Under the pieces are notes generated by a model, which was not told where the DNA came from, did not search any database, and was given only the letters and a program-made list of their open reading frames with translations. Made by a program: the position numbers and the translations under genes. Below, piece by piece: positions 26,373 through 39,900 of a stretch of DNA of 64,000 nt. The number at the start of each line of letters is the position of its first letter. Position 1 is the stretch's first letter. Source of the stretch: Liolophura sinensis (lineage: Eukaryota; Mollusca; Polyplacophora; Chitonida; Chitonidae); the NCBI RefSeq assembly GCF_032854445.1, contig NC_088301.1, positions 30,920,402-30,984,401 on the forward strand, written 5' to 3'.

Positions 26373-27376
26373 ATTTCTCAAAATCATGAAGCATTTTGTG
26401 ACGACCTGTTGAATGGTGTAACCGCATTGCAGACCGAAAAATCGACAAATATATAGATTTAACTGTAGCGAAATTTAAAACATCGAAGACGTCATAATAT
26501 GTTGATCTGAAGCTGGCTTGTTAGAAACCAGGAGAATACTTTATTTTTTTCTCAGCATATGTCGATTGCTTGCGTTATTTCAGTGATTTTACTTTGATTC
26601 TACTAGACAAAAGGGTCCCGTCTCACTTTGAACACATAACAACACAATTTTAACAAACACATGTTGCTATTCCTCTAAAATCGAAAGTTTTTGGACCGTC
26701 TGGTGAACACTCTTTGTCTAATACAATTCAATGAATATTCGGTTGCCCGTTAAGGAATAGATTGTTACCTAGACAACAGCGGGAAAGAATTTCTTTTGCA
26801 TTCTTAAAAAATTTTAAAGTGCAATTATGATACAAACATGCCTCTCTAAGTTCTGAACAAATAACTGCAGTATTGGACATTCCCTGTCATCTCCTGCATG
26901 TACACCCCTGTTTTTTCGGAGCCTAACATGATGAAAAATAATAGACAAGCACAATTTTAAAAAACTGCGATGACATCATAATGGCGTAAGCGACAACAGC
27001 ACGAGCATGGAAAATTATTAATTTTTCACATGCGCCGATTGGTATATTTTCCCACTGGTTCAGTGTTAAATTATCCACTTTAAATTTAGAAAAGATGGAA
27101 ATTTTATGACTACGTTACCCATGTACAAATGCTTAAGCTGTGGAATATACTCACGTTTGGTAACCACAGTTGTTAACTTGAGTTACTTCCCTTATCATCT
27201 GGTGCGAATCTGATAGACGTGGTTATGTTATGGTAGCTATGTGCCCATGGAGAAGGCCAACGGTGGTTTATACTCAATGCCACCCTTACGTTTGTGGTGG
27301 CCTGTTCACCTGTAATATAAACAGCAAGACTTCTGACAGTGGGCGTGTGTAAAATTAATTTTATGTTCTTTTTCAG
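26373..27376. other. Intron or upstream region of the TIR-TMEM268-like gene
   Basis: The TIR exon needs at least one upstream exon that leaves one base of a split codon. I could not identify it here: no open segment with both splice sites and a start stands out. Confidence 0.4.
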
Positions 27377-27967
27377 ATCACGCCAAACTAATCAGTCAAG
27401 ACAGTGAGGCGGACAGTACTGATGCCTTAGCTCTTGATGTTGGTCGTTCGGCCACTACCTTGGACACGTACTGTTGGAGAGATGATTACGGGACGGACGA
27501 TGCCTCCACCTCTAGCCGCACAGAGAGCGGCGTGGACTGGGACAGCGGCCTCACCGCCCCACCTTTGGACACGTTGTATCGTTTTCATATCTTTTTTTCG
27601 CACAGCCCAGTCGATAAGCCTTGGGTGGAAGACATAGCAGAAAAGCTGAGGTCCGCGCCACTGGAATATCGGTGTTGCTATAGCAACGACACTGATAAGG
27701 CTGGGATTAATTTCTTACAGAGTCTTCTGTGTGCGGCAATTCTCAGTGAAATAGTTGTGATAGTTCTCACGCCAAGTTACGTGACAGGCACGTGGTTTGA
27801 TTTCCAAGAGACGATGACACACCTCACAAAGTTAAGTTTGCACAAACAACGAATGCTCATTGTCCTTCTAGAAGATTGTGAAATACCTGAGCCTTTGCAG
27901 CACCTTGGCTTCTTGGACGCCCAAGATCCTGACTTTGTCCGAAGTTTGGTTCTGGCCATCCACAGTG
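27377..27967 (+). CDS. Exon 1 of model: acidic leader and TIR domain
   Basis: The acceptor is TTCTTTTTCAG and the donor GTAAGC. The exon opens with two bases of a split codon and ends with one base of the next, so it is symmetric (phase 1-1, 591 bases). Residues 1-66 are acidic and Ser/Thr/Asp-rich, probably disordered. Residues 67-196 are TIR: box 1 is FHIFFSHSPVDKPWV, the BB-loop region is NDTDKAG, and the core strands are IVVIVLTPSYVTGTW and QRMLIVLLED. The BB-loop Pro is Ala, and the residue four after the conserved Trp (W139), usually Glu in catalytic TIRs, is Gln143. TIR identity is firm; the leader's reading is supported only by its open frame. Confidence 0.88.
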
Positions 27968-30900
27968 GTAAGCATTCCTGCTTAGATTTTACTCCAGGGT
28001 TTACATGGCATGCTTACCTTCCCAAAAGCCCCCAAACACTACAACATCGTGACATTTGCTTCTTTATCTCAATAAATTCTTGGTTCACATTTATAGCAAG
28101 AGCTTGCCTATGAGATTAGAAAAGTAATCGTGACCTGATATTATCGTATAACACACAACTGTACATACACTCTTACTTGAACATACTGGGAATCAGACGT
28201 GACTGAGTGGTTAACGTGTCTTTGAATCTGGGACACATGTGGGTTCAAACCCAGCCTTGGGCAGGTAGTTTAATGTAGAAGAGTAAACTCTGGCGTCTGG
28301 GGTTTCTTAAGGACCACTTGGCAGCAACTGTAAGTCAGTGGTTTATCAAGCACATGGCGTAACCACATCTCGTATTAGTGAAACAATGGCTGCAACTGTA
28401 AGTCAGTGCTTTATCAAACACCTGGCGTAACCACATCTCGTATTAGTGAAACAATGGCTGCAACTGTAAGTCAGTGATTTATTAAGCACCTGGCGTAATC
28501 ATTCACGTATTAGTGAAACAATGGCTACAACCGTAAGTCAGTGCTTTATCAAGCATCTGGCGTAACCACATCTCGTATTAGTGAAAAAAATGGCTGCAGC
28601 TATAAGTCAGTGATTTATCAAGCGCCTGGGGTAACCACATCTCGTATTAGTGAAAAGTTGGCTGCAACTGTAAGTCAGTAGTTTATCAAGCACATGGCGT
28701 AACCACATCTCGTATTACTGAAACAATGGCTGCAACTGTAAGTCAGTAGTTTATCGAGCACCTGGCTTAACCACTCTCGTATTAGTGAAACAATGGCTGC
28801 AACTGTAAGTCAGTGATTTATCAAGCACCTGGCGTGAACACTCTCGTATTACTGAAACAATGGCTGCACCTATAAGTCAGTGATTTATCAAGCGCCTGGC
28901 GTAACCACTCTCGTATTAGTGAAACAATGGCTGCAAGTGTAAGTCAGTGCTTTATCAAGCACATGGCGTAACCACATCTCGTATTAGTTAAAAAATGCCT
29001 ACAACTGTAAGTCAGTGGTTTATCAAGCACATGACGTAACCACTCTCGTATTAGTGAAACAATGGCTGCAACTGTAAGTCAGTAGTTTATCAAGCACCCG
29101 GCGTAACCACATCTCGTATTGGTGAAACAATGGCAGCAACTGTAAGTCAGTAGTTTATCGAGCACCTGGCGTAACCACTCTCGTATTAGTGAAACAGTGG
29201 CTGCAACTGTAAGTCAGCGATTTATCAAGCACCTGGCGTGAACACTCTCGTATTACTGAAACAATGGCTGAACCTATAAGTCAGTGATTTATCAAGCATC
29301 TGGCGTAACCACATCTCGTATTAGTTAAACAATGCCTACAACTGTAAGTCAGTGATTTATCAAGCACATGGCGTAACCACATCTCGTATTAGTGAAACAA
29401 TGGCTGCAACTGTAAGTCAGTGATTTATCAAACACCTGGCGTAACCACATCTCGTATTAGTGAAACAATGGCAGCAACTGTAAGTCAGTAGTTTATCAAG
29501 CACCTGGCGTAACCAATCTCGTATTAGTGAAACAGTGGCTGCAACTGTAAGTCAGTGATTTATCAAGCACCTGGCGTGAACACGCTCGTATTAGTGAAAC
29601 AATGGCTGCACCTATAAGTCGGTGATTTATCAAGCATCTGGCGTGAACACTCTCGTATTAGTGAAACAATGGCTGCAACTGTAAGTCAGTAGTTTATCAA
29701 GCACCTGGCGTAACAACTCTCGTATTCGTGAAACAATGGCTGCAACTGTATGTCAGTAGTTTATCAAGCACATGGCGTAACCACATCTCGTATTAGCGAA
29801 ACAATGGCTGCAACTGTAAGTCAGTGATTTATCAAGCACATGGCGTAAACACTCTCGTATTACTGAAAGAATGGCTGCAGCTGTAAGTCAGTGATTTATC
29901 AATTACCTGGCGTAACTACTCTCGCATTAGTGAAACAATTGCTGCAACTGTAGGTGAGTGTTTTATCGAGCACCTGGGGTAACCACTCTCGTAACCATTC
30001 TCACCAATACACCTCCCAATTTACTATTGTTTTACTTTCAAACCTCAAAATTTGCCAGCATATTTTATGACATGATCCTCACAAAATGTCACAAAATCCA
30101 CAGTAATATAGTCCATGTTGTAAGAAAGTGGGGAGGGATACCTGTTTCATGTATTCAATGATAAGACGGTTGATAATGCTTTATTTCAAATAATTTTCAC
30201 TATGAAGCTTAATTTTCAAAAAACTTCTTAAAGGAAATTTAAATTCAGATTCAGATAAACAATGCTTACATTTACGATTGTTTTAAATTGTTTTTGTACA
30301 CAAGATATGATTCTGTCAAGAAAACGGTACAAACCATTCTTCCCAAATTTAGATGATATTGTATTTTGTTAAAACATGATTATAATTAGAATGATGTTTG
30401 AAAAGTAAGTATAGCTTCTTCATGTTGTCTTGAATACACGAGATATTCCATATAGCCCTGGAAACTTTGGCGTAAAACAGTGTGTTGAAACAAGGAATAC
30501 TCAATAGGAGATCGTTCGTTATAATCTGAGATTGCTCCAATTGGCAGCAGTCTGCTTAAAGAAAGAGCTTAGTGATATGGTCAGACATAAAAGATTGTCA
30601 GTAACCCGCAATCCATTTAAAATATTAGGTTAATAAAGTGTGATGCAGAGGACGGTTAATGAAAGCTCGCACAGGTTATACCGCCACCGCTGAATCCCCA
30701 CGCCTACTCTGGCGAGCCTAAAAGACGCTTTACAGCCGATCGAATTTGCTAACAGAAATCGATTCTGCAGAACACCGCTCCTAATGGAATTTGATCCTGC
30801 CTCTGCTTTCGTCGTCTCTACAAAATAACTGAAATATTCCTTGGCCTAAAGCGACCACGTAACCAACCAGTCGGGTATTAACGTCCCATTAACGCATGGA

Positions 30901-33900
30901 TATGTATCGTGTTCTGGTAACGATGACCATTTCCCCTTCATATCGGTCAGTTGTCCACTTTTGATATTTTTCAAATGCTGCAAAAGAGAGCAAATTCGTA
31001 TAAATTGGGAAAGTATCTTTAGACATCAGATTTCGTATTTTTTATCAGAAACCACTCATTATACCTTCTAGTTTTTTTTTAAAGTGGCCCTACTTTAACG
31101 GACCCGACACCAGATAACACTTACGTGAAGGTTGCGATTAAAACCAAGAAACTGTATTGTTAATAAATTCGTCAGACTCACATTTGTCCAGCAACCGGAT
31201 TACTCGCCGGTCTCACGAATAAGTAAAGCCGAAGTCACCTAACAACAAAAGCGTAATGTAAAAGCAGTCGGATATGATCATTCTGTAAAATTCTTTGGTA
31301 TTTAGTTACCTTGTATTTTCGGGGTTGGGGGTGAGGGAGAAATCTAAGTGAGGAAAAATTTAAACGACCCTACCTTTAATCTTTACCATCAGACATGTAT
31401 ATGCCTGCCTCCGTCGGGCAATACATCCGTGGTGACAATAGTGGGCTTCAGCGTTTCTAGCTATTTAGATGCAAGGTTTTACAAACATCTTTAGATCAAT
31501 TTCTTTCCATGAATCATATCAGTACCACATGCATATTTGCCGTGCTCCGCAGATGAACATCTGTGCGCCATATGTGAGTAAGCTCGCCGGTGTTACTTAC
31601 GACTGGTCGCGGTGGTTTACCCATTCCAGGCATTCCCGCTTGTTCTACCCGTAAAAATGATGGACGTCGTATTAAACAATAAAAAATCACTCACTTAGAA
31701 TCCAACCTTCACATTTGGTGAATGGTCATTCTATGCCAGTAGTCACATTGTTTATCAAATTGTTTTTGATATATTAATGGTACATCGATTTTTCATAAAT
31801 GTGTGCGGGTGTGTGTGCGCAATGTGGTTGTGCGGGGGGGGGGGGGGGGGGGGCGCAATGCGGTTATACCTCCACCTGTCCTGCTTTTTACTCTTGTGCT
31901 TTTCCTGCATGTAGAATAACAGCTTTTAGTGGAAAAGGTCTCTGAAGAATTAGCTGTTATGTAGAACAAGTCAATTGATACTTCCTCCTTAGTATTTCCT
32001 AGGCCAAAAAAAAAATAATAAGACGCGATATCAGTTGCCTTAACTTGTTGAAGATAAAGGAATGGTAGTGACTACTGTACCAGTAACATGTTATCAGAGA
32101 ACAACTCCGTATTAAAGCAGATATCATGTAGGTCTAGTTACCATTTTAGTCTGCGTTACCACAAATGTAAACATGATACAGTAACCACATTACCAACATT
32201 CAGTGCTCAGTTTCAGAATGAATTAAAGCTGTTACGTTCCTTACAGCGATACTGGTGGCCAAGCATCAAGGCCCAGTTGAATGTCAAATAAGAAAACACT
32301 AAGAAAATAATGCACTGAACTGATTTGCCATAATTGGAAAAATTAAGGTTTGGAAAACATATGTTTACCAACAGATGCTAACACACATAACGACGAATGG
32401 CTTTACTCAGCTGCCGAAGTACATAGACAGTGGAAAATTCAACACGCTCAACCTACATGTTCAAAATTGTAACGGTATTTACAAAAACAGGCAACAAGGA
32501 GAAAAGGATGACAAATGAAAAATAATCAATTAGGTTTGAACCCCATACTACCAGACATCATATACAATGCGTCTAGTGCTGAAAACCATCACAGCTTCTT
32601 GATCGAGTTAGGCCTTGGTGATCACCGCACCTGGTTAGGTATGTACAATTCAGGTGTGCAGTCACCCCACTCAAGTGTTCCATCCATGGTGTACGGTTTC
32701 GTAGTTACTTCTCTGTGTGGCATCCTAAAGGCCGTTTCTTCCTTACGGGCATGTAAGGTCTAGACCTGAACAGAAATTGGAACTGAGATAATTATTTATC
32801 GGTTGAATTTGGCCTAATAAGAGTAGCATGTTTTGGTCTCGTCATGACTCAAGGTACATGTGTGGATAGACAGTTTTCGTATATTTCACCATTGCTTTGC
32901 ACTTCGTGATAGCACGGGGATATGGGGCGGTGATGTCGGGATTGTTGAGAATTACCCATGATGTCCGTTGATAGCTGTGGAGAGGAGAGAGAGTTGTTCA
33001 TCTCTCGGTTTGAGTCACATCCGACCGACCTATGGGGCAGGTTACCTGCAGCACATGTATCGTAATACACAGTTACCTCCAAAGCCTATGTTAAATGCAC
33101 AGGCTTACATTTCTATTTCTGAAGTAGGGTGGTGTCATTTAATATTTCTAGCGAGAAAATTATAGATCGTAGCTCAAATCCGTTAGTGTTTATTTTTTTT
33201 AATTGGTGTTTTACGCCGTACTCAAGAATATTTCATTTATACGACGGTGGCCAGCATTATGGTGAGTGGAAACCGGGCGGATCCCGGGGGAAACCCACGA
33301 CCACCCACAGGTTGTTGCCAGACCTTCCCACGTACGACCGGAGAGGAAGCCAGCATGAGATGGACTTGAACTCTCAGCGACCACATTAGTGGATACTGCT
33401 GGGTCATCACGCTGCGCTAGCGCACTAACCAAGTGAGCCACGGAGGCCCCAGGAAGTTAGTAGATGGGATGCATAAAAGGAGGGGTGACTTTATTGAAAG
33501 TTGTACCCCAAATTAATAAACGACATTGTAAGAATACAATGTAAAAAGGCCGTATACAAAATACCCGTCAAAACATCTGAGCATCAACATGTGTCAAATA
33601 GAGTGGAGAAATGTGTCAGGGTTTAGAATTAGCGAGGTTACGTTTTTAGTTGGGCAGGGGGGAGAAGGAGAATGCGTCAGCCGTTGTTGGTCCTTGATGG
33701 CGAGAATCTCTCTATCCACTATTTATCACCGTCAACCCTGTCAGTCCTGTCCTAATCTGCCAAATGTATATTGTGGAGCAAGCGTCTGGCTGCCCAGTCC
33801 CGGACAGATTGGCGAGACCATCTTTTACTTTCTACCCGTTCTACGCAGTCCATGGACTGTGGTCGTGCAATCAATAGTTCCTCGACAAAAACTGCTGAGT

Positions 33901-36900
33901 GAAAACCGGGCCACAGTATATGGCTACGTCCTCAGGAACCTTGTTACATATGGGAACCCTATTCCCGACCGCGAATGAACCATGTAACGGCCTAACCATG
34001 AAGCTCTAGTTCCGCCATTGCAGTTTGTTTATGTGATGTTCTGTTTTTCCTTGGCCCAGGTCAACTACCACGGAGCAGTGATTCCATCAGCAGCGACATG
34101 TCGTCAATACTATCTCCAAGAGCCAGTAAGTACTGCATGAACCTTTTTTTCTGGTTGTCACGAAAACGTGTGTTCGGAACTAAAGATTGTATCCGGACTC
34201 ATACAGCCTGGAGTCGAACTGATAACATTCATCTACAAGGTCCCTGCGGGGAATTACTCTTCTACAAGCTTGTATGATAAGACTCAAGATTCTGACTTAT
34301 GCGTGTCTTGACCGGCAAGCACAAAGCGTGATATGGGTTGTGCTATACGTCTTTGGTGAGATTTGGTCTTATCTAATAACAGGAAGGGATAAAAAAAAAA
34401 GAAAGACACGCTATGATCATAGTTTATGATCCTTGTACAATGATAAACATGCGTACGTAGAAAACGTGCGTAAAGGATACAGAATAGTGACGTTTTAATA
34501 TCACGAATTTGAAACTGTACTCTAGAAATCCAGATCTTTCGGTTTTTATTTTCATAATGACTGGATTTTTGTATGAATAACAAATGAACTAAATTATAGA
34601 TAAATAACCAATGTACTCATTCATATTGTAGGAAAAATACCTAAATTAATTACAGCTAATCATATAACTGTTGTAAATTGAAACACATTGATCCACTTTG
34701 CGCTCCTCATGATGACTTCTGCAGTCCTTGTTTCAAGATCGAACATACCTACTAATTAATTCCCCCCAAAGAAGGTCACATACTATTTTTTAAATGATGA
34801 TGCTCGATTATCTCTACGTACCCACAAATAAAAACAAAGGGTAAGCTTACGTTTATGTCATGGTTTGGACAGTCTAAAATCAGTAAAGCCTGATTCGGTC
34901 GAAAGATAAAAACAATAGCTTTTAGCTTGATCAGACACTATATTCAGTTTCATTGAACTTGTTTATATTCAGCTTACCATACTCAAAATAATTAAATTAC
35001 TCATATGATCTCCATCAAAACCGCTTTTTTCCAGGGACATGTAACACCACAAGTTCTATACATCGACACATTGGACATTAACAAAAATAAAAAAAACGTA
35101 ACATAAAAAACAGTACTTTATTCGCAGAGTGAAGGCTGTGGTGCTGTATGGAGTTTTCGCCGTGGTAAATCCCCAGGCTTATTATCCATTATGCCACATT
35201 ATTTGAATATTTATGACGTTATCCAAGACGATGAAACAGCCTGTGGAGTTAAACATTATGCATGAGAAAAAATTCTCTAAATGAAAATTATTCTAAATGC
35301 ACTTACCTTGCAATGGTGTGGACGTCCAGCATATCGATGTGTAGGGCTTGTGGTGTTACGTCTCTCTGGCGTAAGTTCTTGTGTAGTTGGGCCGCACCCA
35401 TGTTTTCTTGCGCTCGTGTAACTATGACCCCATCCCTTTCACCTTGCACATCCCGATTTTGGTATGTGTCTTGTGAGACCGGGTACCAGGCAGTCACGGA
35501 TTGCCCGATGAGCATTGGTAATTACAAAGGCCACTTTCTTTATTGACGCTTGGCTGAGCTTCTGGTAACGTGATGTCACAATCGGTTTTTCCGAGTTCAT
35601 CTGGTTGAGTTTCAGACAATCAACATTCCTAATGTGTCTGGCTGAGCTTCATACAAATGCTGAATGTCGGTTGAGTAATTACACGATCCACTTTCCTAAT
35701 GTGTCTGGCTGAGTTTTCCTAATTTGTCTAGTTGAGCTTAACACAAATGCTGAATGTCGGTTGAGTAATTGCACAGTCTGCTTTCCTAATGTGTCTGGCT
35801 GAGTTTTCCTAATTTGTCTAGTTGAGCTTAACACAAATGCTGAATGTCGGTTGAGTAATTACACGATCCACTTTCCTAATGTGTCTGGCTGAGTTTTCCT
35901 AATTTGTCTAGTTGAGCTTAACACAAATGCTGAATGTCGGTTGAGTAATTGCACAGTCTGCTTTCCTAATGTGTCTGGCTGAGTTTTCCTAATTTGTCTA
36001 GTTGAGCTTAACACAAATGCTGAATGTCGGTTGAGTAATTGCACAGTCTGCTTTCCTAATGTGTCTGGCTGAGTTTTCCTAATTTGTCTAGTTGAGCTTA
36101 ACACAAATGCTGAATGTCGGTTGAGTAATTACACGATCCACTTTCCTAATGTGTCTGGCTGAGTTTTCCTAATTTGTCTAGTTGAGCTTAACACAAATGC
36201 TGAATGTCGGTTGAGTAATTACACAGTCTGCTTTCCTAATGTGTCTGGCTGAGTTTTCCTAATGTGTCTAGTTGAGCTTAACACAAATGCTGAATGTCGA
36301 CTGAGTAATTGCACAGTCTGCTTTCCTAATGTGTGTGGCTGAGTTTTCCTAATTTGTCTAGTTGAGCTTAACACAAATGCTGAATGTCGGTTGAGTAATT
36401 GCACAGTCTGCTTTCCTAATGTGTCTGGCTGAGTTTTCCTAATTTGTCTAGTTGAGCTTAACACAAATGCTGAATGTCGGTTGAGTAATTGCACAGTCTG
36501 CTTTCCTAATGTGTCTGGCTGAGTTTTCCTAATTTGTCTAGTTGAGCTTAACACAAATGCTGAATGTCGGTTGAGTAATTACACGATCCACTTTCCTAAT
36601 GTGTCTGGCTGAGTTTTCCTAATTTGTCTAGTTGAGCTTAACACAAATGCTGAATGTCGGTTGAGTAATTACACAGTCTGCTTTCCTAATGTGTGTGGCT
36701 GAGTTTTCCTAATTTGTCTAGTTGAGCTTAACACAAATGCTGAATGTCGGTTGATTAATTACACAGTCTGCTTTCCTAATGTGTCTGGCTGAGTTTTCCT
36801 AATTTGTCTAGTTGAGCTTAACACAAATGCTGAATGTCGGTTGAGTAATTACACGATCCACTTTCCTAATGTGTCTGGCTGAGTTTTCCTAATTTGTCTA

Positions 36901-39900
36901 GTTGAGCTTAACACAAATGCTGAATGTCGGTTGAGTAATTACACAATCCACTTTCCTAATGTCTCTGGCTGAGTTTTCCTAATTTGTCTAGTTGAGCTTA
37001 ACACAAATGCTGAATGTCGGTTGAGTAATTGCACAGTCTGCTTTCCTAATGTGTCTGGCTGAGTTTTCCTAATTTGTCTAATTGAACTTAACACAAATGT
37101 TGAATGTCGGCTGAGTAATTGCACAGTCTGCTTTCCTAATGTGTCTGGCTGAGTTTTCCTAATTTGTCTAGTTGAGCTTAACATAAATGCTGAATGTCGG
37201 TTGAGTAATTACACGATCCACTTTCCTAATGTGTGTGGCTGAGTTTTCCTAATTTGTCTAGTTGAGCTTAACATAAATGCTGAATGTCGGTTGAGTAATT
37301 ACACGATCCACTTTCCTAATGTGTCTGGCTGAGTTTTCCTAATTTGTCTAGCTGGGCTTAACACAAATGCTGAATGTGGGTTGAGTAATTAAACGATCCA
37401 CTTTCCTAATGTGTGTGGCTGAGCTTCATACAGATGCTAAATGTCGGTTGAGAAATTACACAATCGGGGCCACCGTGGCTCAGTAAGTTAGCGCGATAGC
37501 GCAAAGTAAGGACCCAGGAGTCTCTCACCAATGCGGTCGCTTGAGTTCAAGTCCAGCTCACGGTGGCTTCCTGTCCGGTCGTACTCGAAAAGGTCTTGCA
37601 ACAACCTGCAGATGGTCGTGGGTTTCACCCGGTCCGTGCCCAGTTTCCACCCGCCATCGTATAAGTGAAATATTCTTGAGTACGGCGTAAAACACCAATC
37701 AAATAAATAAATAAATTACACAATCCGCTTTCCTAATGTGTCGGGCTGAGTTTCACACAGATGCTTAATGTCAGTGGAGTAATTATACAATTCAGTTTCC
37801 TAATGTGTCTGGCTGAGTTTCACACAGATGCTTAATGTCGGTGGAGTAATTATACAATTCAGTTTCCTAATGTGTCTAGCTGGGCTTAACACAAATGCTG
37901 AATGTCGGTTGAGTAATTACACAATCCACTTTCCTAATGTGTCTGGCTGAGTTTTCCTAATTTGTCTAGTTGAGCTTCATACAAATGCTGAATGTCGACT
38001 GAGTAATTGCACAGTCTGCTTTCCTAATGTGTCTGGCTGAGTTTTCCTAATTTGTCTAGTTGAGCTTAACACAAATGCTGATTGTCGACTGAGTAATTGC
38101 ACAGTCTGCTTTCCTAATGTGTCTGGCTGAGTTTTCCTAATGTGTCTGGCTGAGCTTCATACAGATGCTGAATGTCGGTTGAGTAATTACACAATCCACT
38201 TTCCTAATGTGTCTGGCTGAGTTTTCCTAATTTGTCTAGTTGAACTTAACACAAATGCTGAATGTGGGTTGAGTAATTACACAATCCACTTTCCTAATGT
38301 GTCTGGCTGAGCTTCATACAGATGCTGAATGTCGGTGGAGTAATTATACAATCCACTTTCCTAATGTGTCTGGCTGAGTTTTCCTAATTTGTCTAGTTGA
38401 GCTTAACACAAATGCTGAATGTCGGTGGAGTAATTACACAATCCACTTTCCTAATGTGTCTGGCTGAGTTTTCCTAATTTGTCTAGTTGAGCTTAACACA
38501 AATGCTGAATGTCGGTGGAGTAATTACACAATCCACTTTCCTAATGTGTCTGGCTGAGTTTTCCTAATTTGTCTAGTTGAGCTTAACACAAATGCTGAAT
38601 GTCGGTGGAGTAATTACACAATCCACTTTCCTAATGTGTCTGGCTGAGTTTTCCTAATTTGTCTAGTTGAGCTTAACACAAATGCTGAATGTCGGTGGAG
38701 TAATTACACAATCCACTTTCCTAATGTGTCTGGCTGAGTTTTCCTAATTTGTCTAGTTGAGCTTAACACAAATGCTGAATGTCGGTGGAGTAATTACACA
38801 ATCCACTTTCCTAATGTGTCTGGCTGAGTTTTCCTAATTTGTCTAGTTGAGCTTAACACAAATGCTGAATGTCGGTGGAGTAATTACACAATCCACTTTC
38901 CTAATGTGTCTGGCTGAGTTTTCCTAATTTGTCTAGTTGAGCTTAACACAAATGCTGAATGTCGGTGGAGTAATTACACAATCCACTTTCCTAATGTGTC
39001 TGGCTGAGTTTTCCTAATTTGTCTAGTTGAGCTTAACACAAATGCTGAATGTCGGTGGAGTAATTACACAATCCACTTTCCTAATGTGTCTGGCTGAGTT
39101 TTCCTAATTTGTCTAGTTGAGCTTAACACAAATGCTGAATGTCGGTGGAGTAATTACACAATCCACTTTCCTAATGTGTCTGGCTGAGTTTTCCTAATTT
39201 GTCTAGTTGAGCTTAACACAAATGCTGAATGTCGGTTGAGTAATTACACAGTCTGCTTTCCTAATGTGTCTGGCTGAGTTTTCCTAATTTGTCTAGTTGA
39301 ACTTAACACAAATGTTGAATGTCGGCTGAGTAATTGCACAGTCTGCTTTCCTAATGTGTCTGGCTGAGTTTTCTTATTTTGTCTAGTTGAGCTTAACACA
39401 AATGCTGAATGTCGACTGAGTAATTGCACAGTCTGCTTTCCTAATGTGTCTGGCTGAGTTTTCCTAATTTGTCTAGTTGAGCTTAACACAAATGCTGAAT
39501 GTCGGTTGAGTAATTACACAGTCTGCTTTCCTAATGTGTCTGGCTGAGTTTTCTTAATTTGTCTAGTTGAGCTTAACACAAATGCTGAATGTCGACTGAG
39601 TAATTGCACAGTCTGCTTTCCTAATGTGTCTGGCTGACTTTTCCTAATTTGTCTAGTTGAGCTTAACACAAATGCTGAATGTCGGTTGAGTAATTACACG
39701 ATCCACTTTCCTAATGTGTCTGGCTGAGTTTTCCTAATTTGTCTAGTTGAGCTTAACACAAATGCTGAATGTCGGTTGAGTAATTACACGATCCACTTTC
39801 CTAATGTGTCTGGCTGAGTTTTCCTAATTTGTCTAGTTGAACTTAACACAAATGTTGAATGTCGGCTGAGTAATTGCACAGTCTGCTTTCCTAATGTGTC

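Noticed and set aside
28199-28268. Possible functional tRNA gene
   Set aside because: A- and B-box-like segments are present but the acceptor stem does not pair and the sequence continues as a SINE-like body.
28319-29991. CRISPR-like array
   Set aside because: Units are contiguous with no unique spacers, and the genome is eukaryotic.
33589-33978. 129-codon open frame just before exon 2
   Set aside because: No recognisable domain; lies in intron 1 and is out of the gene's splice structure.
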